Shown here: positions 9,208-17,659 of the stretch, piece after piece
Layout: each line of letters begins with the position of its first letter
How positions within the stretch are numbered: position 1 is the first letter of the stretch
Source of the DNA: an uncultured Colwellia sp.
Lineage (GTDB): Bacteria; Pseudomonadota; Gammaproteobacteria; Enterobacterales; Alteromonadaceae
Direction: 5' to 3'
Assembly (NCBI GenBank): GCA_913058145.1
Contig: CAJXQM010000022.1
Location: forward strand, 1-46,440
DNA: 46,440 nucleotides
Position numbers and translations under genes: made by a program
The notes under the pieces: model-generated
Told to the model about the DNA's origin: nothing
Database searches by the model: none
Seen by the model: only the letters and a program-made list of their open reading frames with translations

Positions 9208-10527
9208 ATGAAAATATTTAATAAAATAAAATATGCAGTTGTTATTTCCGCTATGGCGGTGCTAACAGCTAATGCAACTAAAGTTGACGAAGCGATTGAA
9301 AAATCATTCTACCCATATAAAAATGGTTTTCCTAATGTGGAAAATATTAAACCGGGATTAGTGATAACTAAAGATAATGTGGATATAGCAAAAGATGTGT
9401 TAGATCCTGAAATGATACAACATATAAAAGATGGCTGGGTAGAAATTACAGTAGATAAAAGTACTGACTTTATCCTTAACAATTCCTATATTGAAGCAAC
9501 AAAAAATAATGTAGGTAAAGTGAAATTACCAGAAGAAAAAGGTAATTTACAAGGGGGCTATATTGCAGGGAGACCTTTCCCTGAAGAGCCTCAGCTTGAT
9601 GATCCTCGTGCCGGTGAGAAATTGGCATGGAACTTTCAGTTTGGCTATAATTGGGGCGATGGTGCGGCAATAGACCCTTTTTATTGGCGCTATCGCAATA
9701 TGAACTCTAATAAAGTTGAGCGTGAACTGAAATTTGATTTTCACTTTTTAAATTGGGCACATAGAGTAAATCATGAGCCGTTACCAGAGATTAATCCTAA
9801 CCCGTCAGAGTTATTTCGATCAATTTATGTTCATGTAGAAGAACCTTACGATGTTAAAAACACGCAACTTCTTATACACCGTTATCAAAATGATTTAAAA
9901 CGTGATAATGCTTGGCTATATTTAGGATTTCAACGTCGCGTACGTCGTTTAGCAACAGGTCAAGTTACTGATTCCTTTTTGGGCTCTGATTTAATGATTG
10001 AAGATTTCGAAGGCTACAATGGCAGAATCTCAGATATGAATTGGAAATATTTAGGCACCAAATCCATGTTACTGCCGTTTTATAATCATAATGAGCAAGC
10101 ATTAACTGATGAATTTAAAGAAAAAGACGGTTATAAATTTGTTGATTTTCATGGTAAAGGTGGTTGTTTCCCTAATGTGACTTATCAACTACGAAAAGTC
10201 TATGTATTAGAATCTTCACCCATTGACAGTAATCACCCTATTAGCAAACGTCGTCATTTTGTTGATGCACAAACCTTTACCTTACCACGCACTATTATTT
10301 ATGACAGAGCGGGTAAATATTGGAAATCTTGGATGATTGGTCAAGCACATCCTGATCACCATTTAGCGATTAATAAAGGCTCAGGTGTTTCAATAGATGA
10401 TAGTTTCGGTATGATGGATGTTCAAGCAATGCATTGTACTACGGGTCAATTTAAAGGGATTGTTGATCCTGATTTAAATAAACCTAAAATGTTTAATGTT
10501 CAGTATATGCGTACATCAGGTAAATAA
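9208..10527 (+). CDS. DUF1329 periplasmic protein (LolB/LppX-like fold family)
   Basis: A 439-residue exported protein of the DUF1329 family. A signal peptide (about residues 1-23, ending ANA) is followed by the typical YPYKNGFPNVENIKPGLVITKDNVD opening. Later blocks are RRVRRLATGQVTDSFLGSDLMIEDFEGYNGRISDMNWKYLG and the C-terminal FGMMDVQAMHCTTGQFKG. The family is usually placed with the outer-membrane lipoprotein-sorting (LolA/LolB-like) half-barrel fold, which binds lipids in a hydrophobic groove. That suggests a periplasmic shuttle between the RND permease and the DUF1302 barrel. It starts 15 bases after DUF1302 with ribosome site AGGAG and is followed by a terminator, so it is the last gene of the envelope unit. 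Confidence 0.85.
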   Translation: MKIFNKIKYAVVISAMAVLTANATKVDEAIEKSFYPYKNGFPNVENIKPGLVITKDNVDIAKDVLDPEMIQHIKDGWVEITVDKSTDFILNNSYIEATKNNVGKVKLPEEKGNLQGGYIAGRPFPEEPQLDDPRAGEKLAWNFQFGYNWGDGAAIDPFYWRYRNMNSNKVERELKFDFHFLNWAHRVNHEPLPEINPNPSELFRSIYVHVEEPYDVKNTQLLIHRYQNDLKRDNAWLYLGFQRRVRRLATGQVTDSFLGSDLMIEDFEGYNGRISDMNWKYLGTKSMLLPFYNHNEQALTDEFKEKDGYKFVDFHGKGGCFPNVTYQLRKVYVLESSPIDSNHPISKRRHFVDAQTFTLPRTIIYDRAGKYWKSWMIGQAHPDHHLAINKGSGVSIDDSFGMMDVQAMHCTTGQFKGIVDPDLNKPKMFNVQYMRTSGK

Positions 10528-10556
10528 CTCATTGAATATATTGGTATAAATTAGTA

Positions 10557-10585
10557 AGGCTCCTATATAATGGAGTCTTTTTTTT
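10557..10585 (+). terminator. Rho-independent terminator after envelope operon
   Basis: Stem AGGCTCC (10557-10563) pairs with GGAGTCT (10572-10578) with one G-T wobble and an 8-base loop, followed directly by a run of T to 10585. It separates the envelope unit from the meta-pathway unit. Confidence 0.85.
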
Positions 10586-10611
10586 GAACCTCTATTTAAT
10601 GTATGTTTTAG

Positions 10612-10686
10612 TGGACAATATCGATTATTTTAGTTAAAATCGATATTAATTCTGGTGGTTGAATAAATTACATCTTCTAAATCCAT
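10612..10686 (+). promoter_or_regulatory. Upstream region of meta-pathway operon with ATCGAT inverted repeat
   Basis: Two ATCGAT motifs in opposite flanking context lie at 10617-10625 (AATATCGAT) and 10639-10648 (ATCGATATTA), about 21 bases centre to centre, around TATTTTAGTTAAA. TAAAATCGATA at 10635-10645 is identical to 3833-3843 before the envelope operon. I see no -24/-12 sigma-54 pattern between the terminator and the first gene. This is an operator candidate, unproven. Confidence 0.45.
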
Positions 10687-12162
10687 ATGAGCGACATAAT
10701 AATGTTAGAAATTAAAAACTTTATAAATGGGAATTTTGTTAAATGTGTTTCAGGTAAAACCTTTGACAATATTAACCCAGCAAATAATGAAAAAATTGGT
10801 GTTGTATATGAAGCGGGTAAAGAAGAAGTTGATCTAGCCGTGAAATCAGCTAAAGCTGCACTAAAAGGTCCTTGGGGTAAACTTCCTTTGGCAGAACGCA
10901 TGTCTATATTACATAAGGTTGCCGATGGTATTAATGCACGTTTTGATGAGTTTTTAGAAGCTGAATGTTTGGATACCGGTAAGCCGAAATCATTAGCATC
11001 TCATATTGATATTCCTCGTGGCGCATCAAACTTTAAAGTATTTGCAGACGCTTACAAATCAGTTGCTAATGAAAGTTTTATGCTTGATACACCGGATGGA
11101 GCTGGAGCATTAAACTATTCAGTTCGTACTCCTAAAGGTGTTGTTGCTGTTATAAGTCCATGGAATCTACCTTTATTATTAATGACCTGGAAAGTAGGGC
11201 CGGCCTTAGCATGTGGTAATACAGTGGTTGTTAAACCGTCTGAAGAAACGCCAAGAACAACAACTTTACTAGGTGAAGTAATGAATGATGCAGGAGTTCC
11301 TCCTGGTGTATTTAATGTTGTACATGGCTTTGGACCTGATTCAACGGGGGAGTTTTTGACAACACATCCCGATGTTGACGGTATTACTTTTACTGGAGAA
11401 ACAAAAACAGGTGCGGCTATTGTAAAAGCCTGTGCTGATGAAATACGCCATGTTTCATTTGAGTTAGGTGGGAAAAATCCAGCCGTTGTTTTTGCTGATT
11501 GTGATATGGATAAAGCCATAGAAGGTACTACTCGTTCTGTTTTTGCCAATTGTGGTCAAGTTTGCTTAGCGACAGAAAGGGTATATGTAGAAAGACCTAT
11601 TTTTGATGAGTTTGTTGCTAGACTTAAATCTTCAGCTGAGAAATTAAAACTAGGCTCATGGGATGACGAATCATCCAACATGGGTCCTTTAATTAGCCAA
11701 GAGCATAAAGAAAAAGTGTTAAGCTATTATAAAAAAGCTAAAGATGAGGGTGCTACAGTTGTTCTTGGTGGTGGCGAACCAAAAATGTCAGCTGAATTAA
11801 GTGCAGGTTCTTGGGTTGAACCAACTATTTGGACAGGTTTGCCAGAAAGTGCAACCGTGGTTCGTGAAGAAATATTTGGTCCTTGTTGTCATATTCAACC
11901 ATTTGATACAGAAGAAGAAGCTGTTGAATTAGCTAATGATACTAAATATGGTTTAGCTGCTTCTGTATGGACAGAAAATAATTCTAGAGCACATCGTGTT
12001 TCAGCTCAAATTGAAGCAGGTATTGTTTGGGTTAACTCATGGTTTTTACGTGATTTAAGAACGCCTTTTGGTGGTGCAAAACATTCAGGTATAGGACGAG
12101 AAGGTGGAGTTCATTCATTAGAGTTCTATACAGAATTAAAAAATATTTGTATTAAATTATAA
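10687..12162 (+). CDS. dmpC: 2-hydroxymuconic semialdehyde dehydrogenase
   Basis: An NAD-dependent aldehyde dehydrogenase of 491 residues. It oxidises 2-hydroxymuconic semialdehyde, the meta-cleavage product of catechol, to 2-hydroxymuconate and so commits carbon to the oxalocrotonate branch. Aldehyde dehydrogenase hallmarks are the PWN motif (N160), catalytic Glu in SFELGGKNP (E259) and catalytic Cys in GQVC (C293). The opening IKNFINGNFV is typical of the XylG/DmpC group. A second ATG at 10702 would give 486 residues, the usual length; neither start has a clear ribosome site. It is the first gene of the meta-pathway operon; the other pathway genes follow within 1-30 bases of each other. Confidence 0.88.
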   Translation: MSDIIMLEIKNFINGNFVKCVSGKTFDNINPANNEKIGVVYEAGKEEVDLAVKSAKAALKGPWGKLPLAERMSILHKVADGINARFDEFLEAECLDTGKPKSLASHIDIPRGASNFKVFADAYKSVANESFMLDTPDGAGALNYSVRTPKGVVAVISPWNLPLLLMTWKVGPALACGNTVVVKPSEETPRTTTLLGEVMNDAGVPPGVFNVVHGFGPDSTGEFLTTHPDVDGITFTGETKTGAAIVKACADEIRHVSFELGGKNPAVVFADCDMDKAIEGTTRSVFANCGQVCLATERVYVERPIFDEFVARLKSSAEKLKLGSWDDESSNMGPLISQEHKEKVLSYYKKAKDEGATVVLGGGEPKMSAELSAGSWVEPTIWTGLPESATVVREEIFGPCCHIQPFDTEEEAVELANDTKYGLAASVWTENNSRAHRVSAQIEAGIVWVNSWFLRDLRTPFGGAKHSGIGREGGVHSLEFYTELKNICIKL

Positions 12163-12184
12163 CCTTATATATAGGATTTTTACT

Positions 12185-12979
12185 ATGTTAGAACAATCAC
12201 TAATTCAATCGTATGCTGATGAATTGTTTGATGCCTTGAGTAATCAAACAATGGTAGAGCCATTAACGGATAGAAGTCCAGAAATGACAATAGAAGATGC
12301 ATATGCTGTTTCAAATCTTTTATTAGAAAAAAGAATGACCATCAATAAAGAAAAAATTATTGGTAAAAAAATTGGTGTAACGAGTGCTGTAGTACAAAAT
12401 ATGTTGGGTGTTGATCAACCTGACTTTGGCTATTTGACCGATGCTATGGTTATTGATGAAAGTGAAGTACTTTCGTTAAGTAAAAAAATGATCCAGCCAA
12501 AGGCTGAAGGTGAAATTGCTTTTGTATTAAAACATGATCTTATTGGTCCTGGTGTAACGGCAAGTGATGTCATACGTGCTACTGATTTTGTAGTTCCTTG
12601 TTTCGAGATTGTAGACTCTCGTATTAAGGATTGGAAAATAAAAATTCAAGATACTGTAGCGGATAATGCATCTTGTGGTTACTTTGTTTTAGGTCAAAAC
12701 GTCGTAAGCCCCAGAGATGTTGATTTATCGACTTGTGGCATGGTTGTTGAGCTTAATGGTGAAATCATATCAACAGGCGCAGGAGCTGCGGCTCTTGGTG
12801 CATCACCTGTAAGCTGTGTTGTATGGTTAGCAAACACATTAGGTAAATTTGGTGTTCCTCTTAAAGCGGGGGAAGTTATTCTATCGGGTTCACTTGTTCC
12901 TCTTCAAGATGTAAAACCGGGTGATTATATGTCGGTAAGTATTGGTGGTATTGGCCGTACAAGTATTCGTTTCGATTAG
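12185..12979 (+). CDS. dmpE: 2-hydroxypenta-2,4-dienoate (2-oxopent-4-enoate) hydratase
   Basis: A 264-residue member of the fumarylacetoacetase-like hydratase/decarboxylase family. It adds water to 2-hydroxypenta-2,4-dienoate, giving 4-hydroxy-2-oxovalerate. Assignment as hydratase rather than decarboxylase rests on [38 protein letters not shown] and [22 protein letters not shown], which follow XylJ/DmpE/MhpD. Glu residues in the AEGEIAF block are the expected Mg ligands. The paralogue at 14924 has the decarboxylase signature. An AGGA ribosome site lies upstream, 22 bases after the dehydrogenase gene. Confidence 0.9.
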   Translation: MLEQSLIQSYADELFDALSNQTMVEPLTDRSPEMTIEDAYAVSNLLLEKRMTINKEKIIGKKIGVTSAVVQNMLGVDQPDFGYLTDAMVIDESEVLSLSKKMIQPKAEGEIAFVLKHDLIGPGVTASDVIRATDFVVPCFEIVDSRIKDWKIKIQDTVADNASCGYFVLGQNVVSPRDVDLSTCGMVVELNGEIISTGAGAAALGASPVSCVVWLANTLGKFGVPLKAGEVILSGSLVPLQDVKPGDYMSVSIGGIGRTSIRFD

Positions 12980-13008
12980 TTTTAAACTATTTTTTAAGGT
13001 TGGTTATT

Positions 13009-13896
13009 ATGAAAATTCGTTGTGCGTTAATAGGCTCAGGCAATATAGGTACTGATTTATTATACAAATTACTAAGAAGTGATGTGATAGAGCCAGTATG
13101 GATGGTAGGTATAGATGCAGATTCTGATGGTTTAAAAAGAGCAAAAGATTTGGGTTTAAAAACAACTCATGGAGGCGTAGATGGATTAATTCCTCACATT
13201 CTTGAAGATAATATTCAAATTGCATTTGATGCGACCTCTGCTTATGTTCATGCTGAAAATTCAAGGAAACTTGTTGAAAAAGGTGTCAAAGTTATTGACT
13301 TGACGCCTGCTGCTATTGGTCCATTTTGTGTTCCGCCTGTGAATTTAGAGGAACATCTTTCTCAAGGCAAAGATAATGTAAATATGGTTACCTGTGGTGG
13401 TCAAGCGACAATACCCATGGTTTATGCTGTGAGCAGAATTCAAGAGGTTAGTTATGGTGAAATTATTGCCACAATTTCATCTAAATCTGCAGGGCCAGGA
13501 ACACGTAAAAATATTGATGAGTTTACGGTAACTACATCGGGTGCTATTGAAAAAGTTGGCGGCGCTGATAAAGGCAAAGCTATTATTATTTTAAACCCAG
13601 CCGAGCCTCCCATGATGATGAGAGATACTGTTCATTGCTTAACTAAAAATGAACCGGATCAAGAAAAAATCACTCAATCTGTATTAGCGATGGAAAAAGC
13701 TGTTCAAGCCTATGTTCCTGGTTATCGTATTAAAGAAGGACCTGTTTTCGATGGTAATCGTGTTTCTATTTTTCTTGAAGTGAAAGGTATGGGTGATTAT
13801 TTACCAGAATACGCGGGTAACTTAGATATTATGACGGCGGCTTCAGCTAAAACAGCTGAAATGTTTGCTAAGCAAATGATAGAAAATCAAAAATAA
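13009..13896 (+). CDS. dmpF: Acetaldehyde dehydrogenase (acylating)
   Basis: Converts acetaldehyde, NAD and CoA to acetyl-CoA as the channelled partner of the aldolase encoded next. The 295-residue protein has the Rossmann motif GSGNIGTDL (about residues 9-17), catalytic Cys129 in [13 protein letters not shown], and the [17 protein letters not shown] and GNLDIMTAA blocks of the MhpF/DmpF family. ATG 13009 is chosen because AAGG at 12996 is a correctly spaced ribosome site; an in-frame TTG at 13000 falls almost inside that site. It is shorter than the usual 305-316 residues because the loop before IFLEVKG (about residue 245) is reduced to FDGNRVS, removing a segment of some 15-20 residues. Confidence 0.92.
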   Translation: MKIRCALIGSGNIGTDLLYKLLRSDVIEPVWMVGIDADSDGLKRAKDLGLKTTHGGVDGLIPHILEDNIQIAFDATSAYVHAENSRKLVEKGVKVIDLTPAAIGPFCVPPVNLEEHLSQGKDNVNMVTCGGQATIPMVYAVSRIQEVSYGEIIATISSKSAGPGTRKNIDEFTVTTSGAIEKVGGADKGKAIIILNPAEPPMMMRDTVHCLTKNEPDQEKITQSVLAMEKAVQAYVPGYRIKEGPVFDGNRVSIFLEVKGMGDYLPEYAGNLDIMTAASAKTAEMFAKQMIENQK

Positions 13897-13908
13897 AGGA
13901 CATTACTA

Positions 13909-14922
13909 ATGAGTAAAATAATCAAAATTCATGACATGTCATTACGTGATGGTATGCATTCAATAGCACATCAATTTTCCTTGAAAAATATGGTAGATCT
14001 ATCTCAGGCACTAGATAAAGCAAGAGTACCCTTAATTGAAGTAACACATGGTGATGGTTTAGCAGGGGGTTCTGTTAATTATGGCTTTGCAAAACATACA
14101 AATAGCGAATATCTCAGTGCTGTGATCCCTAACCTAAAATATTCTAAAGTCTCTGTATTATTAATTCCTGGTATCGGAACTATTAACGACCTTAAAATGG
14201 TTGAAGATTTAGGTGTAAAAAGTGTAAGAGTTGCTACACACTGTAGTGAAGCGGATGTATCTGAACAGCATATTTCTTACGCCGTTAATCGCGGTTTTGA
14301 TACGGTTGGTTTCTTAATGATGAGTCACATGCTTAGTGCTAAAGATATTGTAGAACAAGCGAGGAAAATGGCAGGTTATGGTGCTAATTGCTTATATGTT
14401 ACCGATTCTTCAGGGCATATGCTTCCTGAAGAAGTTACTGAAAAAGTTAGTGCTATGCGTCACGCTTTTCCTGATTTAGAAATTGGTTTTCATGGTCACC
14501 ATAACCTTGGAATGGCTGTAGCTAACTCCATTGCAGCCGTTGAAGCCGGTGCTGATAGAATTGACGGCTCTGTTGCCGGCTTTGGCGCGGGTGCAGGTAA
14601 CACGCCTTTAGAAGTTTTTGCAGCAGTGTGTGATTTAAAAGGCATAAATTTAGACATTGATTTAAGTGCATTAATGGATGCAGCTGAAGATGTTGCAACC
14701 CCTATAATGGGCGATAAATTACCCCGAGTTAGTCGTGGGGCATTAACGTTAGGTTACGCTGGAGTTTATTCATCTTTTCTTTTGCATGCTATAAGGGCTG
14801 AGAAAAAGTATGGTGTACCTGCGCGTGAGATTTTACTAGAGCTTGGCCGACGTAAAACCGTTGGTGGTCAAGAAGATATGATTGAAGATGTTGCTTTAGA
14901 ACTTTTAAGAGCAGGAGGTTAA
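13909..14922 (+). CDS. dmpG: 4-hydroxy-2-oxovalerate aldolase
   Basis: A class II, divalent-metal-dependent aldolase of the HMGL/DRE-TIM family, 337 residues. It cleaves 4-hydroxy-2-oxovalerate to pyruvate and acetaldehyde and forms a channelling complex with the acylating dehydrogenase just upstream. The signature [17 protein letters not shown] lies at residues 8-24 (R13, D14 and the catalytic-region His). The metal-binding [14 protein letters not shown] lies near residue 195. The C-terminal communication domain (about 270-337) includes [17 protein letters not shown]. Length is normal. It begins 12 bases after the dehydrogenase, and only one base separates it from the next gene. Confidence 0.94.
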   Translation: MSKIIKIHDMSLRDGMHSIAHQFSLKNMVDLSQALDKARVPLIEVTHGDGLAGGSVNYGFAKHTNSEYLSAVIPNLKYSKVSVLLIPGIGTINDLKMVEDLGVKSVRVATHCSEADVSEQHISYAVNRGFDTVGFLMMSHMLSAKDIVEQARKMAGYGANCLYVTDSSGHMLPEEVTEKVSAMRHAFPDLEIGFHGHHNLGMAVANSIAAVEAGADRIDGSVAGFGAGAGNTPLEVFAAVCDLKGINLDIDLSALMDAAEDVATPIMGDKLPRVSRGALTLGYAGVYSSFLLHAIRAEKKYGVPAREILLELGRRKTVGGQEDMIEDVALELLRAGG

Positions 14923-14923
14923 T

Positions 14924-15715
14924 ATGAGTACTTTAAGTAGAGCTACGGTTGCTGAACTAGCAGAGCACCTAGAGAATGCCGAATTACAGGCATTTGATGT
15001 TGAAAAAATAACCAATAAATATCCTGATATGGATTGGGAAGATGCCTATGATATTCAATGGGAAATTCGTGCAAGAAAAGAAAAAAGAGGCACTAAAGTA
15101 GCAGGATTAAAAATGGGGCTAACATCCTATGCTAAAATGAAGCAAATGGGCGTTGACACACCTATTTATGCTTTCCTTGCTGATTATTTTAGCGTACCTG
15201 ACGGTGGTTCAATTGAAACAGATGAACTAATCCATCCTAAAATTGAAGCTGAAATTGCTATTATTACGAATAAAGAATTAGCAGGCCCTGGCTGTACTGT
15301 TGCACATGTATTAGCCGCAACTGAATGTGTGGTTCCTGCTGTAGAAATTATTGACTCACGTTATGAAAATTTTCGTTTTGACTTGAAAAGTGTCATAGCA
15401 GATAACGCTTCATCTTCTCGTTTTGTTACTGGTGGAAATCCTCGACGTGTTGAAGATGTCGATATGAAGACATTGGGCGTTGTTATGGAAATTAATGGTG
15501 AAGTTGTTGCTACTGGTGCTGGTGCTTCAGTATTAGGAAACCCAGCAGCAAGTGTTGCTATGCTTGCAAATATGCTAGCTGAACGAGGCGAAACCATACC
15601 TGCTGGAACTTTTATTATGACAGGTGGTATTACAGCAGCTGTTGCAGTAAAAGCAGGTGATAGTGTTTGTGTTCGTTATCAAGATATTGGTTCCGTTAGT
15701 TTTACTTTTAAATAG
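14924..15715 (+). CDS. dmpH: 4-oxalocrotonate decarboxylase
   Basis: A 263-residue paralogue of the hydratase at 12185. It decarboxylates 2-oxo-3-hexenedioate (the tautomer of 2-hydroxymuconate) to 2-hydroxypenta-2,4-dienoate, which the hydratase then uses. Diagnostic blocks of XylI/DmpH are VAGLKMGLTSYAKMKQMGV, TPIYAFLADYFSVPDGG, HPKIEAEIAII, DSRYENFRFDLKSVIADNASSSR and GTFIMTGGITAAVAV. The adjacent Glu residues in KIEAEIA are the expected Mg ligands. In known systems it forms a complex with the hydratase. The ribosome site GGAGG precedes the ATG and overlaps the end of the aldolase gene, so coupling is likely. Confidence 0.93.
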   Translation: MSTLSRATVAELAEHLENAELQAFDVEKITNKYPDMDWEDAYDIQWEIRARKEKRGTKVAGLKMGLTSYAKMKQMGVDTPIYAFLADYFSVPDGGSIETDELIHPKIEAEIAIITNKELAGPGCTVAHVLAATECVVPAVEIIDSRYENFRFDLKSVIADNASSSRFVTGGNPRRVEDVDMKTLGVVMEINGEVVATGAGASVLGNPAASVAMLANMLAERGETIPAGTFIMTGGITAAVAVKAGDSVCVRYQDIGSVSFTFK

Positions 15716-15724
15716 GAGTATAAA

Positions 15725-15922
15725 ATGCCTTTAATTCAAGCTACTATCATTGAAGGTCGAACACTTGAGCAAAAAAAAATGTTTTATGAAAAATTGACAG
15801 CTGTCGCTGTTGAAAGTTTAGGTGTAAAGGCTACTCAAGTTCGTGTTGTTTTAAATGAAGTTCCGGCTACTAATTGGGCTGTGGGCGGCATTAGCAAAGC
15901 AGACATGGATGCTGAAAAGTAA
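15725..15922 (+). CDS. dmpI: 4-oxalocrotonate tautomerase
   Basis: A 65-residue tautomerase that ketonises 2-hydroxymuconate to 2-oxo-3-hexenedioate. After Met removal the catalytic Pro1 is N-terminal. Arg11 (EGR) and Arg39 (VRVV), both used in substrate binding, are present. The usual Phe50 is Trp here (NWAVGG). The family hexamerises. Ribosome site AGGAG and a 9-base gap to the decarboxylase gene. It completes the dehydrogenase, tautomerase, decarboxylase route. Confidence 0.92.
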   Translation: MPLIQATIIEGRTLEQKKMFYEKLTAVAVESLGVKATQVRVVLNEVPATNWAVGGISKADMDAEK

Positions 15923-15949
15923 CTTTTTACTGATTTTTAATGGTGTTTA

Positions 15950-17659
15950 ATGAAGTTTGATAACGAAAATATCGAATCATTGCTGGTAAATAAAGATTTA
16001 AAAGCAATGATTCGATTTGATCATAAAACGGGTACTATTTGGCTTGACCAGGAACGTATGCTCTTAATGCATACTGCTAGCTTTGGCATATTACGTGCTG
16101 AACTTATTAACTCATTTGGCACTAAATATGCTAAAAATGTTTTAATGCGAATGGGTCATGAATCTGCAATATCAGATGTTAATTTATCAAAAAAATTGCG
16201 TAAAAATGAGTCATCAATTGACTTGTTTATGAGTGGTCCACAATTACATGCTCTTGAAGGTATGGTCAGTGTAAAGCCAATTGAAATTACATTAGAAAAT
16301 GATCAGTTTTATGCCGAATTTTATTGGGATAACTCTTTTGAAGCATCAGAACATATTCGTTTGTATGGAGTAGGCCAAGAATCAGTTTGTTGGCAGTTAC
16401 TTGGTTATGCGGATGGTTTTACAAGTAAGATTTTTAACCGCACTATTCATTATAAAGAAGTTGAGTGTGTTGGAATGGGAGATAAACGTTGTCGTATCGT
16501 CGGGAAGCCTCTCGAAGAATGGGATGAATTAGAGCAAAAAGAAACCTTATATTCATTACAATCAATGGCAATAAAGTTAAAAAATCTAGAAGAGGAAGTT
16601 ACCGATTTACGGATTGAAAAACAGACTTCAGTATCTTCCCAAAATATTATTGCCGATTCACCTGCTATAAGAAACGTTATAAACCTATTAGATAAAGCTG
16701 CAGACACAAATGTCACCGTATTAATGCTAGGTGAAACAGGTGTTGGAAAAGAAGTTTTTTCTCAATATTTACATAAAGTAGGGAATCGAAAAAAAGAGCC
16801 GTTTATTGCAATCAATTGTGCTTCAATTCCATCTGAATTAGTTGAGTCTGAGTTGTTTGGTGTTGATAAAGGTGCATTTACGGGCGCAGATAAAATGAGA
16901 AAAGGTCGTTTTGAGCGTGCGGACGGTGGCACTATTTTTCTTGATGAATTAGGAGAGTTAAACTTAGAGTCGCAAGCAAAAATGTTAAGAGTTCTTCAAA
17001 CTGGTCAGTTAGAGCGGGTAGGAGGCACCACTGTGATAACGATAGATGTTCGTATCATTGCTGCTACCAATGCCAACCTCTTAGATATGGTTAAATCAGG
17101 CCAGTTTAGAGCTGATTTATATTATCGTATAAATGTATTTCCAATCAATATTCCCCCTCTAAGAGAACGGCTAGCTGACATTTCAGGACTAATAATTAAA
17201 TTTATTGATAAATTCAATACTAAATATGGTAAATCAGTCCAATCTATTACTGATAATACCTTACACCGATTTCATTCGTATAATTGGCCTGGCAACATAA
17301 GGGAGCTAGAAAATATTATTGAGCGAGGTGTTATTCTAACGGAAAATAATGAAAAGATTGAATCAACGCAAATCTGTATAGGGATGCCTGAATCCTCAAT
17401 TGAAAGTAATAGTATAAATGATGATGGTGGGATATTAAATCAATCACAGGAGTTGATGGATGATTTTGATAGCTCTCAATATGAAAACTACCTTTTAAAA
17501 GCTATATCATCAGGACTTTCATTAAATGATTTAGAAGTCGATTTACTAAAATTAGCTTTAGAGCAATCGAATGGGAATATTGAAAAAGCAGCGAGATTAT
17601 TGAAGATTACAGGGCCTCAGTGTCGTTATCGGATGAAAAAAATAAATGAAAAAATATAA
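15950..17659 (+). CDS. Sigma-54-dependent activator of the DmpR/MopR/XylR type (aromatic sensor)
   Basis: A 569-residue enhancer-binding protein. It has an N-terminal XylR_N and V4R sensor (about 1-195), a coiled linker (about 196-230), an AAA+ domain (about 232-465), and a Fis-type helix-turn-helix at the C-terminus (about 530-565). The AAA+ domain has Walker A GETGVGKE (261-268), the sigma-54 contact loop GAFTGA (308-313) and Walker B IFLDE. Sensor residues match phenol sensors by spacing: H100 and W126 correspond to the phenol-contacting H106 and W134 of MopR, and C147, E170, C173 and C181 match its zinc site. It is co-directional with the meta-pathway genes and follows the tautomerase by 27 bases, whereas classic dmpR is divergent. 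Its target promoter is not evident in this window. Confidence 0.92.
   Translation: MKFDNENIESLLVNKDLKAMIRFDHKTGTIWLDQERMLLMHTASFGILRAELINSFGTKYAKNVLMRMGHESAISDVNLSKKLRKNESSIDLFMSGPQLHALEGMVSVKPIEITLENDQFYAEFYWDNSFEASEHIRLYGVGQESVCWQLLGYADGFTSKIFNRTIHYKEVECVGMGDKRCRIVGKPLEEWDELEQKETLYSLQSMAIKLKNLEEEVTDLRIEKQTSVSSQNIIADSPAIRNVINLLDKAADTNVTVLMLGETGVGKEVFSQYLHKVGNRKKEPFIAINCASIPSELVESELFGVDKGAFTGADKMRKGRFERADGGTIFLDELGELNLESQAKMLRVLQTGQLERVGGTTVITIDVRIIAATNANLLDMVKSGQFRADLYYRINVFPINIPPLRERLADISGLIIKFIDKFNTKYGKSVQSITDNTLHRFHSYNWPGNIRELENIIERGVILTENNEKIESTQICIGMPESSIESNSINDDGGILNQSQELMDDFDSSQYENYLLKAISSGLSLNDLEVDLLKLALEQSNGNIEKAARLLKITGPQCRYRMKKINEKI

Noticed and set aside
10586..10686. Search for a sigma-54 -24/-12 promoter before the meta-pathway operon (and in 3663-3861).
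   Set aside because: No GG-N10-GC arrangement was found by eye in either region, so no such promoter is annotated despite the sigma-54 activator.
11115..11549. A 144-codon open frame antisense to the semialdehyde dehydrogenase gene.
   Set aside because: The sense strand has a strong family match throughout; the antisense frame is low-complexity with no ribosome site and is a shadow of codon bias.
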